Shown here: positions 56,057-64,000 of the stretch, piece after piece
Layout of the letters: each line of letters opens with the position of its first letter
How positions within the stretch are numbered: position 1 is the first letter of the stretch
DNA from: Aquisediminimonas profunda
GTDB taxonomy: Bacteria; Pseudomonadota; Alphaproteobacteria; Sphingomonadales; Sphingomonadaceae
DNA: 64,000 bases
Assembly: GCF_019443285.1 (NCBI RefSeq)
Contig: NZ_CP080327.1
Location: forward strand, 3,220,001 to 3,284,000
Reading direction: 5' to 3'
The notes under the pieces: model-generated
What the model was told of the DNA's origin: nothing
Databases searched by the model: none
Seen by the model: the letters and a program-made list of their open reading frames with translations, nothing else
Position numbers and translations under genes: made by a program

Positions 56057-57201
56057 CTGAAGCGGCAACTCCTCCAGACGAAGCAGCGGCCACCGGTCCC
56101 GGACCCGACATGCGCGAGAAGCGTCAGAAGTTCCTCCGAATATTCGTCATCGCCCTGGTCACGATCGCTGCGGTTTGGGGCATCTGGTATTTCTTCACCC
56201 AGGCAGGCCGCGTGCACACGGATAACGCCTATGTCGGCGCTGATTCCGCAATTGTGACTCCTCTGGTTTCAGGGGCAGTCAAGGAAGTACGCGCTGGCAA
56301 TACGCAGCACGTGGCAAAGGGCGACGTGCTCGTGGTGATCGACAATGCTGATGCAAGTATCGAGCTTGCCAATGCAGAGGCGATGCTGATGCAGGCCCGC
56401 CAGCGTTTCCGTCAGGCCCGTTCCGGTGACACCTCCTCGGCAGCGAGAGTCAATGCGCGCACGGCCGAGGTCGATCAGGCACAGGCGCGCCTCACCTCCG
56501 CGCGCGCCGACTTTATCAAATCGCAGGAAGCCTATGACCGCCGCCAGAAGCTTGCGTCCTCTGGAGCGGTCTCAGCCGAAGAAGTATCGCAAAGTCTGGC
56601 TGCATTTCAGGCGGCACGCGCAAAATTGGCGCAGGCGCAGGCAGAAGTGGCCACTGCTGCTGCAATGAAAGCGTCAGCCACTGGAGACCTGGAGTCCGCT
56701 GCTGCGCTGACCACCGGGTTCACGGAGGCAACAGCGCCGGACGTCGTTGCTGCGAAGGCGCGCGTCGATCTTGCCCGGCTCAATCTGGAGCGCACCATAA
56801 TCCGCGCGCCGATCAGCGGCATCGTCACAAACCGGAATGCACAGGTAGGCCAGCGGATCAACGCAGGCGCACAGCTCATGGTCATTGTGCCACTCGACAG
56901 GATGTTCGTTGATGCCAACTTCAAGGAGAGCCAGCTGCGCGAGGTCAAGCCCGGCCAGCCCGTTGAACTCACCAGCGACTTTTATGGCAGCAAGGTGGTG
57001 TATCGCGGCGTGGTGAAGGGCTTTGCGGGCGGGACAGGAGCCGCGTTCGCGCTGATTCCTGCACAGAACGCGACCGGTAACTGGGTCAAGGTCGTCCAGC
57101 GACTGCCCGTTCGGATCCAGCTGGACCCGGCACAATTGAAAGAACACCCGTTACGCGTCGGATTGTCGATGAGCGCGACGATCGACACACGCGGACAATG
57201 A
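56053..57201 (+). CDS. EmrA-type periplasmic adaptor (HlyD/MFP family), 382 aa
   Basis: A short cytosolic N-terminus is followed by one membrane anchor (about 32-53, FVIALVTIAAVWGIWYFF). The periplasmic part has the lipoyl half VHTDNAYVGADSAIVTPLVSG, a coiled-coil hairpin rich in Ala, Gln and Arg (about 100-220) and the second half RAPISGIVTNRNAQVGQRI. The IIRAPISG and VDANFKESQL motifs are those of EmrA. Overlaps of four bases on both sides place it in a three-gene operon. Confidence 0.93.
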   Translation: MTEAATPPDEAAATGPGPDMREKRQKFLRIFVIALVTIAAVWGIWYFFTQAGRVHTDNAYVGADSAIVTPLVSGAVKEVRAGNTQHVAKGDVLVVIDNADASIELANAEAMLMQARQRFRQARSGDTSSAARVNARTAEVDQAQARLTSARADFIKSQEAYDRRQKLASSGAVSAEEVSQSLAAFQAARAKLAQAQAEVATAAAMKASATGDLESAAALTTGFTEATAPDVVAAKARVDLARLNLERTIIRAPISGIVTNRNAQVGQRINAGAQLMVIVPLDRMFVDANFKESQLREVKPGQPVELTSDFYGSKVVYRGVVKGFAGGTGAAFALIPAQNATGNWVKVVQRLPVRIQLDPAQLKEHPLRVGLSMSATIDTRGQ

Positions 57202-58727
57202 ACCCGGAGCCGATCCAGCCGCTGACGGGTGCCCGGCTGTGGCTGGCAGCCGTCGGGCTGGCCTTGGCCAATTTCGTTGTCATTCTCGATACCACAATCA
57301 CGAACGTTTCCGTGCCGCATATTGCAGGGGGCCTCGCCATTTCGCCCTCGCAGGGCACCTGGACGATCACGTCGTACGCTGTGGCAGAGGCAATCACTGT
57401 GCCCCTGACCGGGTGGCTGGCGGCACGGTTCGGCACTTACCGCACACTGTTGGTCAGCCTGGTGGGCTTTGCGTTGTTCTCTGTCTTGTGCGGTCTTGCC
57501 CGGACGATCGAACTGATGGTCGTCCTGCGCGTATTTCAGGGCCTGTGCGGCGGACCGCTCATGCCGTTGACCCAGACATTGATGCTGCGAATTTTCCCGC
57601 AGGAGAAGATGGGCACGGCCAATGCGCTTTGGGGCGTCACCACAATTTCGGCACCAATCCTCGGCCCCATTATCGGTGGCTATATCAGCGACAATTGGAG
57701 CTGGCCGTGGATCTTCTACATCAATTTGCCGGTCGTGCTGCTTTGTATCGCCATTGTCGTCACTCTTGTCGGGCGCTACGAGACGGCCACCGAGCGCGCA
57801 CGGATCGATACGGTGGGGCTCATTCTTCTGGTGCTGTTCGTGGGCAGTTTCCAGCTGGTCCTTGATCTGGGTCGCGAACATGACTGGTTCGCCTCAACGA
57901 TGATCACCGGGCTTGCGATCACCTCCTTCATTGCGTTTGGCATTTTCGTGATCTGGGAGCTGACAGATCCGCACCCCGTGGTTGACCTGAGGGTCCTGCG
58001 TTACCGCTCCTTATGGGTCGGGCTGATCGCCATGGCATTGGGCTATGGCGGGATGTTTGCCATGATTGTTCTCATACCACTGTGGCTGCAGTCCGTGATC
58101 GGCTACACGGCAAGCGAAGCCGGGCATGCGATGGCCTTTGTCGGTGTGTTTGCGATCTTGATGGCCCCTATCGCGGGCAAGGCGTTTGACCGGTTCGACC
58201 CCCGCATCCTGATCACCTCAGGCATGCTGTGGCTTGTACTGATCACATTCATGCGCGTCCAATGGAACACCGACGGGACATTCTGGGACTATGCCATGCC
58301 GCAATTGCTGCAAGGCATAGGGATGCCGTTCTTCTTTCTGGGCCTGATGATGTTTTCACTTTCTGCTGTGCCGATGAACGAAGTGGCCTCGGCGGCGGGG
58401 CTCCTGAGCTTCATGCGGACAGCCGCCGGAGCGGCAGGCACGGCCCTGTCGACCTCGATGTGGGACAGTTCAACACGCGAAGCGCGCGCTGACATGGCCG
58501 GAACGCTCAATGGAGCTGACGGAGCAATGGCGCAAATGCAGGCGTCAGGGATGAGCCCGGATCAGGCACGGACAATGATCGAGCGACTGGTCGACGCACA
58601 GGCCGCTACCATAGGAGCGAACCGCATGTTCATGGTGTCCGCAGTCGTTCTGTTTGTCGCTGCCTGGCTGGTCTGGCTTGCTCCGCGCCCCAAAATGAGG
58701 CCGGGACAGGCGGCAATGGGGCATTAA
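57198..58727 (+). CDS. EmrB-type drug efflux MFS pump (DHA2 family), 509 aa
   Basis: This proton-driven exporter has 14 predicted helices. The DHA2 signatures are present: FVVILDTTITNVSVPHIAG in helix 1, GTWTITSYAVAEAITVPLTGWL in the next and GLCGGPLMPLTQTLMLRIFP. With the adaptor and channel it should export toxic hydrophobic compounds across both membranes. Its specificity is not readable. The substrate may also be the effector of the divergent TetR-family regulator. No terminator with T-run was found after the stop. Confidence 0.94.
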   Translation: MNPEPIQPLTGARLWLAAVGLALANFVVILDTTITNVSVPHIAGGLAISPSQGTWTITSYAVAEAITVPLTGWLAARFGTYRTLLVSLVGFALFSVLCGLARTIELMVVLRVFQGLCGGPLMPLTQTLMLRIFPQEKMGTANALWGVTTISAPILGPIIGGYISDNWSWPWIFYINLPVVLLCIAIVVTLVGRYETATERARIDTVGLILLVLFVGSFQLVLDLGREHDWFASTMITGLAITSFIAFGIFVIWELTDPHPVVDLRVLRYRSLWVGLIAMALGYGGMFAMIVLIPLWLQSVIGYTASEAGHAMAFVGVFAILMAPIAGKAFDRFDPRILITSGMLWLVLITFMRVQWNTDGTFWDYAMPQLLQGIGMPFFFLGLMMFSLSAVPMNEVASAAGLLSFMRTAAGAAGTALSTSMWDSSTREARADMAGTLNGADGAMAQMQASGMSPDQARTMIERLVDAQAATIGANRMFMVSAVVLFVAAWLVWLAPRPKMRPGQAAMGH

Positions 58728-59200
58728 GCACGGTAACGGTTCTCACCTGGAAGAATTGCAGACACGCGAAGGCTTCCCGTGGTGAGCGGGGGGCGGGACG
58801 GTCGGCGCGGAAGCCTTGGGGGGCGTCCGGCGGGTTTTGCCTTTGTGCGGTTGCAGGTGCTCGAGTGCGTAACCGGCGCCCGGTCTCGAAACACCGCCTT
58901 CTCATCCGGCACGTCCCTGCAGAGTGGTAAGGCCCGAAAGCCCTCCTGCAGGACGGGATTGCTCCCTTCAAAGACGCCCGGACCGGTTCAAAACGAACGC
59001 AGAGCGCGTGGCTGCACACTTTGGGGAGTGCAGACGCCCGCCGCTTTCGCGCCGACCTGTGCTGGTTGGGGATAGTCCCTTTTCCAGCAGTCCCGCCCCT
59101 CGACCCGTGCGACCTAGAAACGCCGATCGAGTGACGGGATTGTGTGTTTCAGATTATCTCCTATTTGTCAAGTAAATAGGAACAAAGAGGGACTATAAAT
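58728..59200. other. GC-rich gap of 473 bp without a convincing gene
   Basis: Several short frames are open on both strands, but none has a ribosome binding site or a recognisable domain. Arg, Pro and Cys are over-represented, as in random GC-rich translation. A 9-bp inverted repeat AAGGCTTCC/GGAAGCCTT lies at 58770-58778 and 58809-58817. The end of the stretch (59150-59200) turns AT-rich. It could be a genome-specific intergenic repeat. Confidence 0.5.
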
Positions 59201-59332
59201 CATCCGTCGCCCCTGCGACAGGCAGGGGCCTGTTGGACGCTTTGGTGCCAGACTCACCCAGAGGCCCCTGCCTGCGCAGGGGCGACGGTGCCAGACTCCC
59301 TCAGGGGCCCCTGCCTCTCGCAGGGGCGACGC
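59201..59332. repeat. Cluster of three REP-like palindromes
   Basis: Three copies of GTCGCCCCTGCG-n-AGGCAGGGGCC are seen: 59206-59230 on the plus strand and about 59261-59286 and 59304-59331 on the minus strand. Each can fold into a stem of CCCCTG(C) with (G)CAGGGG. The word GGTGCCAGACTC follows or precedes the copies at 59244 and 59287. Orientation of one forward and two reverse copies is typical of paired REP arrays. Confidence 0.7.
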
Positions 59333-59345
59333 GGCTACTCGTCAC

Positions 59346-59382
59346 AAAAAAAGGCCCGCCCGCACCATCTGGTGCGAGCGGG
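59346..59382 (-). terminator. Intrinsic terminator of the autotransporter gene
   Basis: On the minus strand a 12-bp stem with one mismatch (59371-59382 with 59355-59366, loop AGAT) is followed by GGCC and seven Ts (complement of 59346-59352). It lies 30 bases after the stop. Confidence 0.88.
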
Positions 59383-59412
59383 TCAATCTTTGAAGAACTA
59401 TTTGTTAAAGCG

Positions 59413-62400
59413 TTAGAAGCCGAAGCTCAGTTGGGCTGCAACACCGTGACGATTGACATCGTTGCGGAATGCACCCTGATAGCCAACCGAGACCGAAGCC
59501 GACTTGCCGATGCCTGCGCTCAGGCCTGCATCCACGTCAATTTCGGAACGGCCGGCAACTTCAGTCGAGACCGTAAAGGCCGAACCAGCATTGCCCACAA
59601 AATTGGCGGTTACGCTGCCATTCTTGTTGTTCGCACGATAGCGATATGCTGCACGAGCGTATGGCGTAATACTGCCAGTCTTGAAGGCCACATCAAGGCC
59701 AGCGAGGACGTCAGTCCGATTGGCATTGATCCTGTTGACGTTGAGGTTGGCAGCATTGGCTCCGGTTTCGGTGAAGCTGTTCACTCGACCGTTGCTGAAG
59801 TCCACCCCGACGAACGGACGGATCTTGCTGCCATCCTTTCCGAGGTCATAGCCCACTGTGCCGACTGCGCGGAACAGATGTCCGTCAGTGCTCGCCACAG
59901 CAGTCCGCCCTACGCCGCCGACCGAAATCGAGCGGGTCGCATCGATATTGCCGTTGATATAGGCAACCTGGACATTGGCCGAGACCTGACCAGCCGAATA
60001 ATCAGCATAGCCACCGACCTGCCAGCCCTTGCTCTTGCCACGTGATGTGCCCGAGAGGAAATCGACCTTAGCTTCGGAATAGCCACCGGCCAGACCATAG
60101 GTCAGTGCACCGGCACCGAAGTCCACACCGATCGTTCCACCAGTGATGTCCTGATCGGATCCGACGAGGTAGCTCCGGTTCTTGCCGTTGCCCCACTGAC
60201 CATAGCCGCTTGCCCAGATACGGGCATGACCGTCATCATCGGCATTCTTCTGCATCAGGTGCAAGGCGACCTGCCGTGTGAACAGCTCACCCTGATCCTG
60301 CAGCGCCGTTGCATAGGCACCATAAGCTTCCGGGCTCAGCTGGTCGAACAGGACCGCAGCCTGCGCAGCCGTCGAGTTGTCAGCGTTGATCACAAGCGTT
60401 GCGGTGTCACCCGTGGCGCCTGCCACCAAAGTCTGGAACCCGTTGGCAACCGCGATGCGATTGGGGTTAGCCAAAGCACCAAGCCCGGTCGCATAGGCAG
60501 TCCGCGTGACCGTCAGGCGATAGACCTGAGCCGGTGTGGCGGTGGTTACAATGCCCGTTGCCGTGAACGACAGGAATGGCGAGAGCGTGGCCCCCGTCAC
60601 CGTCGCAAAGTTGCCCGAGATGCCTCCCGTCGCACTCACGATGTCATAGGTCGCGCCGGCGGTGTAGAGCCCGGCAGCAGGTGCAAGAGCAAGCGTACCG
60701 TCAAGCGCTGCCGTACCGGGCGTGCCGATGACAGAAACCTGATCATAGCCTGTGCCTGCAACTGCAGTCGGCGTGAGTTCGATCGCAAGCGTGCCAGTGG
60801 CGGTCTGCGTGTAGCTGCCATCGATTGTCAGGATGCCCGGGCTATTGCCTGGAGCAACGGTACCTGAGTTGGTCACTGCGCCGACAATGGTGCCCGCGCC
60901 GGACAAACGACCGGCATTGCCAACGTTGCCGGTAACAAGGCCGTTCACCACGGTGAACGATCCGGCTGCGCCAGTCACGTCGCCGGTCAATGCCCCGCCT
61001 GTGAGAACATTGAGCGTCGCTGCCGAAGCAACCGTAACCGGGCTGGTATAGGCACCAGCGATGCTGACAGTTCCCGCATTGGCAGCGATGCCGCCCGTGA
61101 GGGTGCCTGTGCCGCCCAAGGTGAAGTTGCCAGCACCCGTCTTGGTCAAAGCCGTGCCCGACAATGTTCCTGTGTGCGATGTCGAGGTTCCGTTGCCGCC
61201 AGCGGTCAGCGTGAACGCGCCGGTATCGACGTCGCCCGCACCTGCGATGCTGCCGACTGTTTCATCACCCGTCAGCTGGAACAGTGCGCCGGCATTGACA
61301 GTCACCGCCGAACTATCGCCAACTCCGGTGCCGGCAGCAATCAATGTGCCGCCCGCAACGGTCGTTGCGCCGCTGTAGGTGTTGACGCCAGACAGGGTCA
61401 CCGATCCGGTGTTCGCCTTGGTCAGCGTTCCGGTACCGGTCAGGTTGCCGGCATAGGTGCCAACGCCGGCGTCATCAAAGACAACCGCAGCATTGTTGAC
61501 GATGTTGCCCTGAAGCGAGGTCGTCGTGCCAGTCAGCGTTCCGGCCGAAACTGTCGTGCCACCGGTATAAGTGTTGGCGCCCGACAAGGTCAGGTTGGCT
61601 GCACCCGTCTTGACCAGTGCACCAGCACCCGAAATCACGCCGGAGAGTGTCGTGTCGGCACCCGTCAGGACGGTGCCGCCGCCCGCGCCAAGCGTGACCG
61701 CATTGGCAAGAGTCAGAGCACCGGTCGTGTTGAGCGTGCCGCCGTCGAACGCGAGCGTACCGGTTCCGATGTTGGTCGCAGCACCGATGGAAACCGTACC
61801 GCCATTGAGGTTTGTCGTGCCGCTGTGACCGGAGTTGTTGCCGGTCAGCGTCAACGTGCCTGCACCGGCCTTGGTCACCACGCCTGCGCCACTGATCGCG
61901 CCTGCGTAGGTGCCATTCGCTGGCTGGGTGAAGAGCAAAGTGCCAGCTGCATTGGCTACGATATCGCCCTGCAGCGACGTCGTGTTGCCTTCCAGCGTGC
62001 CGGCATTGATCACCGTGCCACCCGAGTAGGTGTTCGCGCCGGTCAGGGTGAAGGTGCCCGTGCCCTGCTTGGTGAGGCTGCCAGCGCCGGAGATGACGCC
62101 AGCATATGTGGTGCTCGAATTGTCACCACCCGTGGTCAGGCCAGCGGCAAGAACAACAGTTCCGCCGTTGCCGGACAGGCTGCCAATCGTTTCCGCATTC
62201 GTGACAAGCAAATTGCCTGCCGTTGCTGGCGAAGCCGTGGCATTGACGATGACCGCAGTCGCGTCGCCAATGGCGTTTCCGCCCTGCAGTTCAAGCGTGC
62301 CATTGCTGACGGTTGCCGCACCGGCGAAGGTGTTGGTGCCCGAGAGCACCAGCGCTCCCGTGCCGATCTTTGTCAGGCCATTCGCGCCGGAAATCGCACC

Positions 62401-63855
62401 GGAAAATGCGCCTGAACCAACGGTCAGGTTACCACCCGAAAGCGTAATGGACCCGTCTCCGTTGATCGAACCAACAGTTTCCGCAGCCGCGACATCAAGG
62501 ATGCCCGGGGTCGTCACAACAACGTTACCCGTATCCGCGATAGCGGCACCGCCAAGAAGCTGAAGCGTGCCCTGAGTGATCGTGGTATCGCCGGTATAGG
62601 TGTTCGTGCCCGAGAAGGTCGTGACGCCTGTTCCGCCGCCGCCGACATTGACAACGCCGGTGCCCGACATGGAACCGGAATAGGTGCCGCTCGCGGCATT
62701 GGTCAGGTTCAGCGTCGCATTGTTGACGATCGTGTTCGCACCAATGAAGTCCGCATCGCTGGCAATGAGCGTGCCGGCATTGATGTTGATCCGGTCAGCC
62801 AGCGAAACCGCCTGGCTCAAGGCCCAGCTGCCGGTTCCATCCTTGTTCATCACATCGAAGTTGGTGACCGCGATGTTGAGCGTATCTGCGCCCGATCCGA
62901 ACAGGTTGATCGTGTTGAGACCCGCCGCGTCTGCCGTCAGCGTGCCTGTGGGCAGTGCCGCCGTCGATCCAAAGCCGATCGTGTTGGTGCCGGCACCCAT
63001 ATCGATGTTGCCGGTGATCGTGCCCGTCGTGGTAATCGTATCATTGCCGGCACCCAGCAGGATGTCACCCGTGATCGATCCGGTATTGCCGATCGTGGTG
63101 TTGCCCGAAGAGCTGATGTTGCCCGTCAGCGATCCCGCATTGGTCAGGCTGAACGCACCGCCTGCAGAAGAGACGTTGCCGGTGATCGTCGACGCGCCGA
63201 GATTGTTCAGCGTATTCGTCTGGTTTGTGCCTGCAGCACCGAAAGCAATGTCTGCAGCGATCGAACCGGGACCGCTGGCCAGATTGTTGATCGTGCTGCC
63301 GCCGCCGACCGATACCGTCGTGCCCGTAATCGAGCCGGTATTGTTGATCGTCGTTACGCCGACGGATGTAAGATTGCCGGCGATTGTTCCGTCATTGGTG
63401 ACGAGAAACGCGCCGCCTGCGGAAAAGATATCTCCGGTAATCGTCGCAGGCGCCAAGCCCCTGAAATTCTCGAGCGTGTTGGTCTGATTGGTGCCAGCCG
63501 CCGCAAAGTTGATATTGCCGGTGATGACGCCGGGCGCGTTGGCCGCATTCGAGACGCGGCTGCCGCTGCCCACAAAGATGTCGGCACCGTTCAAAGTACC
63601 TTCATTGTTAACGGCGCTTAAAGCACCAGCTTGAAGAGATCCGCCGTCAACTGAAGCGCCCGGTCCGACGTTGATCGTCAGCCCCGAAACCGCCGAGCCA
63701 TCATAGCCGTCGGGATCAGTCGTCTGACAGGTAACGATCGTTCCGCCTGCGTTTGGAAGGCAGTCTGCAAGGGCGACGCCGGGAAACGCAAGCAAGGGCG
63801 CTGGAAGCAGCGCAGTTGAGCGGAGAAGCCGGTTGGCAAAAGACTGTTTTTTCAT
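59413..63855 (-). CDS. Autotransporter with passenger-associated repeats and C-terminal beta-barrel, 1480 aa
   Basis: This is a type Va secreted surface protein. A long signal peptide (about 1-30, ending GVALA) leads into a passenger rich in Gly, Thr, Asn and Ala. From about residue 370 it has about ten repeats of the PATR type (LTKxGxGxLxLSGxNTYxGxTxVxxGTL), which build a right-handed beta-helix. Before that lie several shorter NNTGSITG-like repeats. The last 270 residues form the autotransporter barrel (WASGYGQWGN, GQVSANVQVAYING) ending in SFGF with the terminal Phe. Only one Cys pair (32 and 43) is present near the N-terminus. No catalytic motif was seen, so adhesion or surface coating is the likely role. 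Confidence 0.93.
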   Translation of the reverse strand: MKKQSFANRLLRSTALLPAPLLAFPGVALADCLPNAGGTIVTCQTTDPDGYDGSAVSGLTINVGPGASVDGGSLQAGALSAVNNEGTLNGADIFVGSGSRVSNAANAPGVITGNINFAAAGTNQTNTLENFRGLAPATITGDIFSAGGAFLVTNDGTIAGNLTSVGVTTINNTGSITGTTVSVGGGSTINNLASGPGSIAADIAFGAAGTNQTNTLNNLGASTITGNVSSAGGAFSLTNAGSLTGNISSSGNTTIGNTGSITGDILLGAGNDTITTTGTITGNIDMGAGTNTIGFGSTAALPTGTLTADAAGLNTINLFGSGADTLNIAVTNFDVMNKDGTGSWALSQAVSLADRININAGTLIASDADFIGANTIVNNATLNLTNAASGTYSGSMSGTGVVNVGGGGTGVTTFSGTNTYTGDTTITQGTLQLLGGAAIADTGNVVVTTPGILDVAAAETVGSINGDGSITLSGGNLTVGSGAFSGAISGANGLTKIGTGALVLSGTNTFAGAATVSNGTLELQGGNAIGDATAVIVNATASPATAGNLLVTNAETIGSLSGNGGTVVLAAGLTTGGDNSSTTYAGVISGAGSLTKQGTGTFTLTGANTYSGGTVINAGTLEGNTTSLQGDIVANAAGTLLFTQPANGTYAGAISGAGVVTKAGAGTLTLTGNNSGHSGTTNLNGGTVSIGAATNIGTGTLAFDGGTLNTTGALTLANAVTLGAGGGTVLTGADTTLSGVISGAGALVKTGAANLTLSGANTYTGGTTVSAGTLTGTTTSLQGNIVNNAAVVFDDAGVGTYAGNLTGTGTLTKANTGSVTLSGVNTYSGATTVAGGTLIAAGTGVGDSSAVTVNAGALFQLTGDETVGSIAGAGDVDTGAFTLTAGGNGTSTSHTGTLSGTALTKTGAGNFTLGGTGTLTGGIAANAGTVSIAGAYTSPVTVASAATLNVLTGGALTGDVTGAAGSFTVVNGLVTGNVGNAGRLSGAGTIVGAVTNSGTVAPGNSPGILTIDGSYTQTATGTLAIELTPTAVAGTGYDQVSVIGTPGTAALDGTLALAPAAGLYTAGATYDIVSATGGISGNFATVTGATLSPFLSFTATGIVTTATPAQVYRLTVTRTAYATGLGALANPNRIAVANGFQTLVAGATGDTATLVINADNSTAAQAAVLFDQLSPEAYGAYATALQDQGELFTRQVALHLMQKNADDDGHARIWASGYGQWGNGKNRSYLVGSDQDITGGTIGVDFGAGALTYGLAGGYSEAKVDFLSGTSRGKSKGWQVGGYADYSAGQVSANVQVAYINGNIDATRSISVGGVGRTAVASTDGHLFRAVGTVGYDLGKDGSKIRPFVGVDFSNGRVNSFTETGANAANLNVNRINANRTDVLAGLDVAFKTGSITPYARAAYRYRANNKNGSVTANFVGNAGSAFTVSTEVAGRSEIDVDAGLSAGIGKSASVSVGYQGAFRNDVNRHGVAAQLSFGF

Positions 63856-64000
63856 GGATGGGGGTTCCCTGGATCACTGACGATAATTGTTGCTTTACTT
63901 TGTATTCGGAGCACAGCCTTCGCGACGTCTGTCCCATTTGGGCCAAACTCGAAGAACTACGCTACCTACACAAACACGAAACGACCCTGATTGGCGGGTT
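63856..64000 (-). promoter_or_regulatory. Upstream region of the autotransporter gene
   Basis: The 145 bp to the window edge hold the 5' leader and probably the promoter. AGGGAACCCCC lies just before the ATG, so the ribosome binding site is poor to moderate. No operator was recognised. Confidence 0.4.

Noticed and set aside
58630-59019. 129-codon minus-strand frame at the end of the pump gene
   Set aside because: It overlaps the end of the EmrB-type gene, has no ribosome binding site, and its Arg/Pro/Cys-rich sequence is typical of random GC-rich translation.
59201-59332. CRISPR array
   Set aside because: Repeats are palindromic, in both orientations, unevenly spaced, and no cas gene is near. 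REP elements explain them better.
61174-62415. 413-codon open frame on the plus strand
   Set aside because: It is antisense to the autotransporter repeats. The regular repeat codons keep the opposite frame open. The translation is Arg/Gly-rich without a domain.

Overview
The window looks like chromosomal DNA of an alphaproteobacterium, most likely a sphingomonad (Sphingopyxis/Sphingorhabdus-like). This rests on moderately high GC, on the mix of stacked acyl-CoA dehydrogenases and short-chain dehydrogenases, a TorF-type porin, a spinster-like MFS carrier, a NodT-type efflux channel, and GC-rich REP-like hairpins. No rRNA, tRNA, IS element, phage or CRISPR array was recognised. The genus is an inference.

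Region 1 (1-3045) is the 5' two thirds of gltB, the large subunit of glutamate synthase, cut by the window edge.

Region 2 (3241-22116) is a large acyl-CoA catabolic island. It holds five SDR oxidoreductases, four acyl-CoA dehydrogenases, a GPH-family symporter, a zinc alcohol dehydrogenase, an APH-fold kinase, a beta-lactamase-fold hydrolase, a fused enoyl-CoA hydratase/3-hydroxyacyl-CoA dehydrogenase, a crotonase and an acyl-CoA synthetase. Two subsystems stand out. One is an adjacent acyl-CoA dehydrogenase pair in which only one partner keeps the catalytic Glu, as in heterotetrameric enzymes of sterol side-chain or ring degradation. The other is a split ACAD10/ACAD11-like pair, an ACAD with Asp in the catalytic position plus a separate kinase, which by analogy could process 4-hydroxyacyl-CoAs through phosphorylation and elimination. 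The substrate is unknown and no thiolase is present. Two paralogous secreted CHAP-domain proteins flank the crotonase/CoA-ligase pair.

Region 3 (22970-30812) is mostly housekeeping: aminopeptidase N, an M48 membrane protease, a YeeZ-like dehydrogenase, an EamA transporter, a threonine aldolase, a small unknown protein and a double-PilZ protein.

Region 4 (30830-38120) is a complete histidine utilisation locus. hutUGHI and hutFC are divergent around an 18-bp perfect palindrome that is probably the HutC operator. HutF plus HutG means the five-step route releasing formate, glutamate and two ammonia.

Region 5 (38175-52243) is a polyamine uptake and degradation locus. A ten-gene minus-strand run encodes a TorF-like porin, two gamma-glutamylpolyamine synthetases, a gamma-glutamylputrescine oxidase, two aminotransferases and a four-gene ABC importer. 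A divergent omega-aminotransferase and a class I glutamine amidotransferase follow. With region 4 and gltB, the window is rich in routes that end in glutamate.

Region 6 (52588-58727) has an MFS carrier and a TetR-controlled tripartite efflux system (NodT-type channel, EmrA-type adaptor, EmrB-type pump). Region 7 (58728-64000) has an unexplained GC-rich stretch, a REP-like cluster, and a 1480-residue autotransporter built of passenger repeats with its own terminator.
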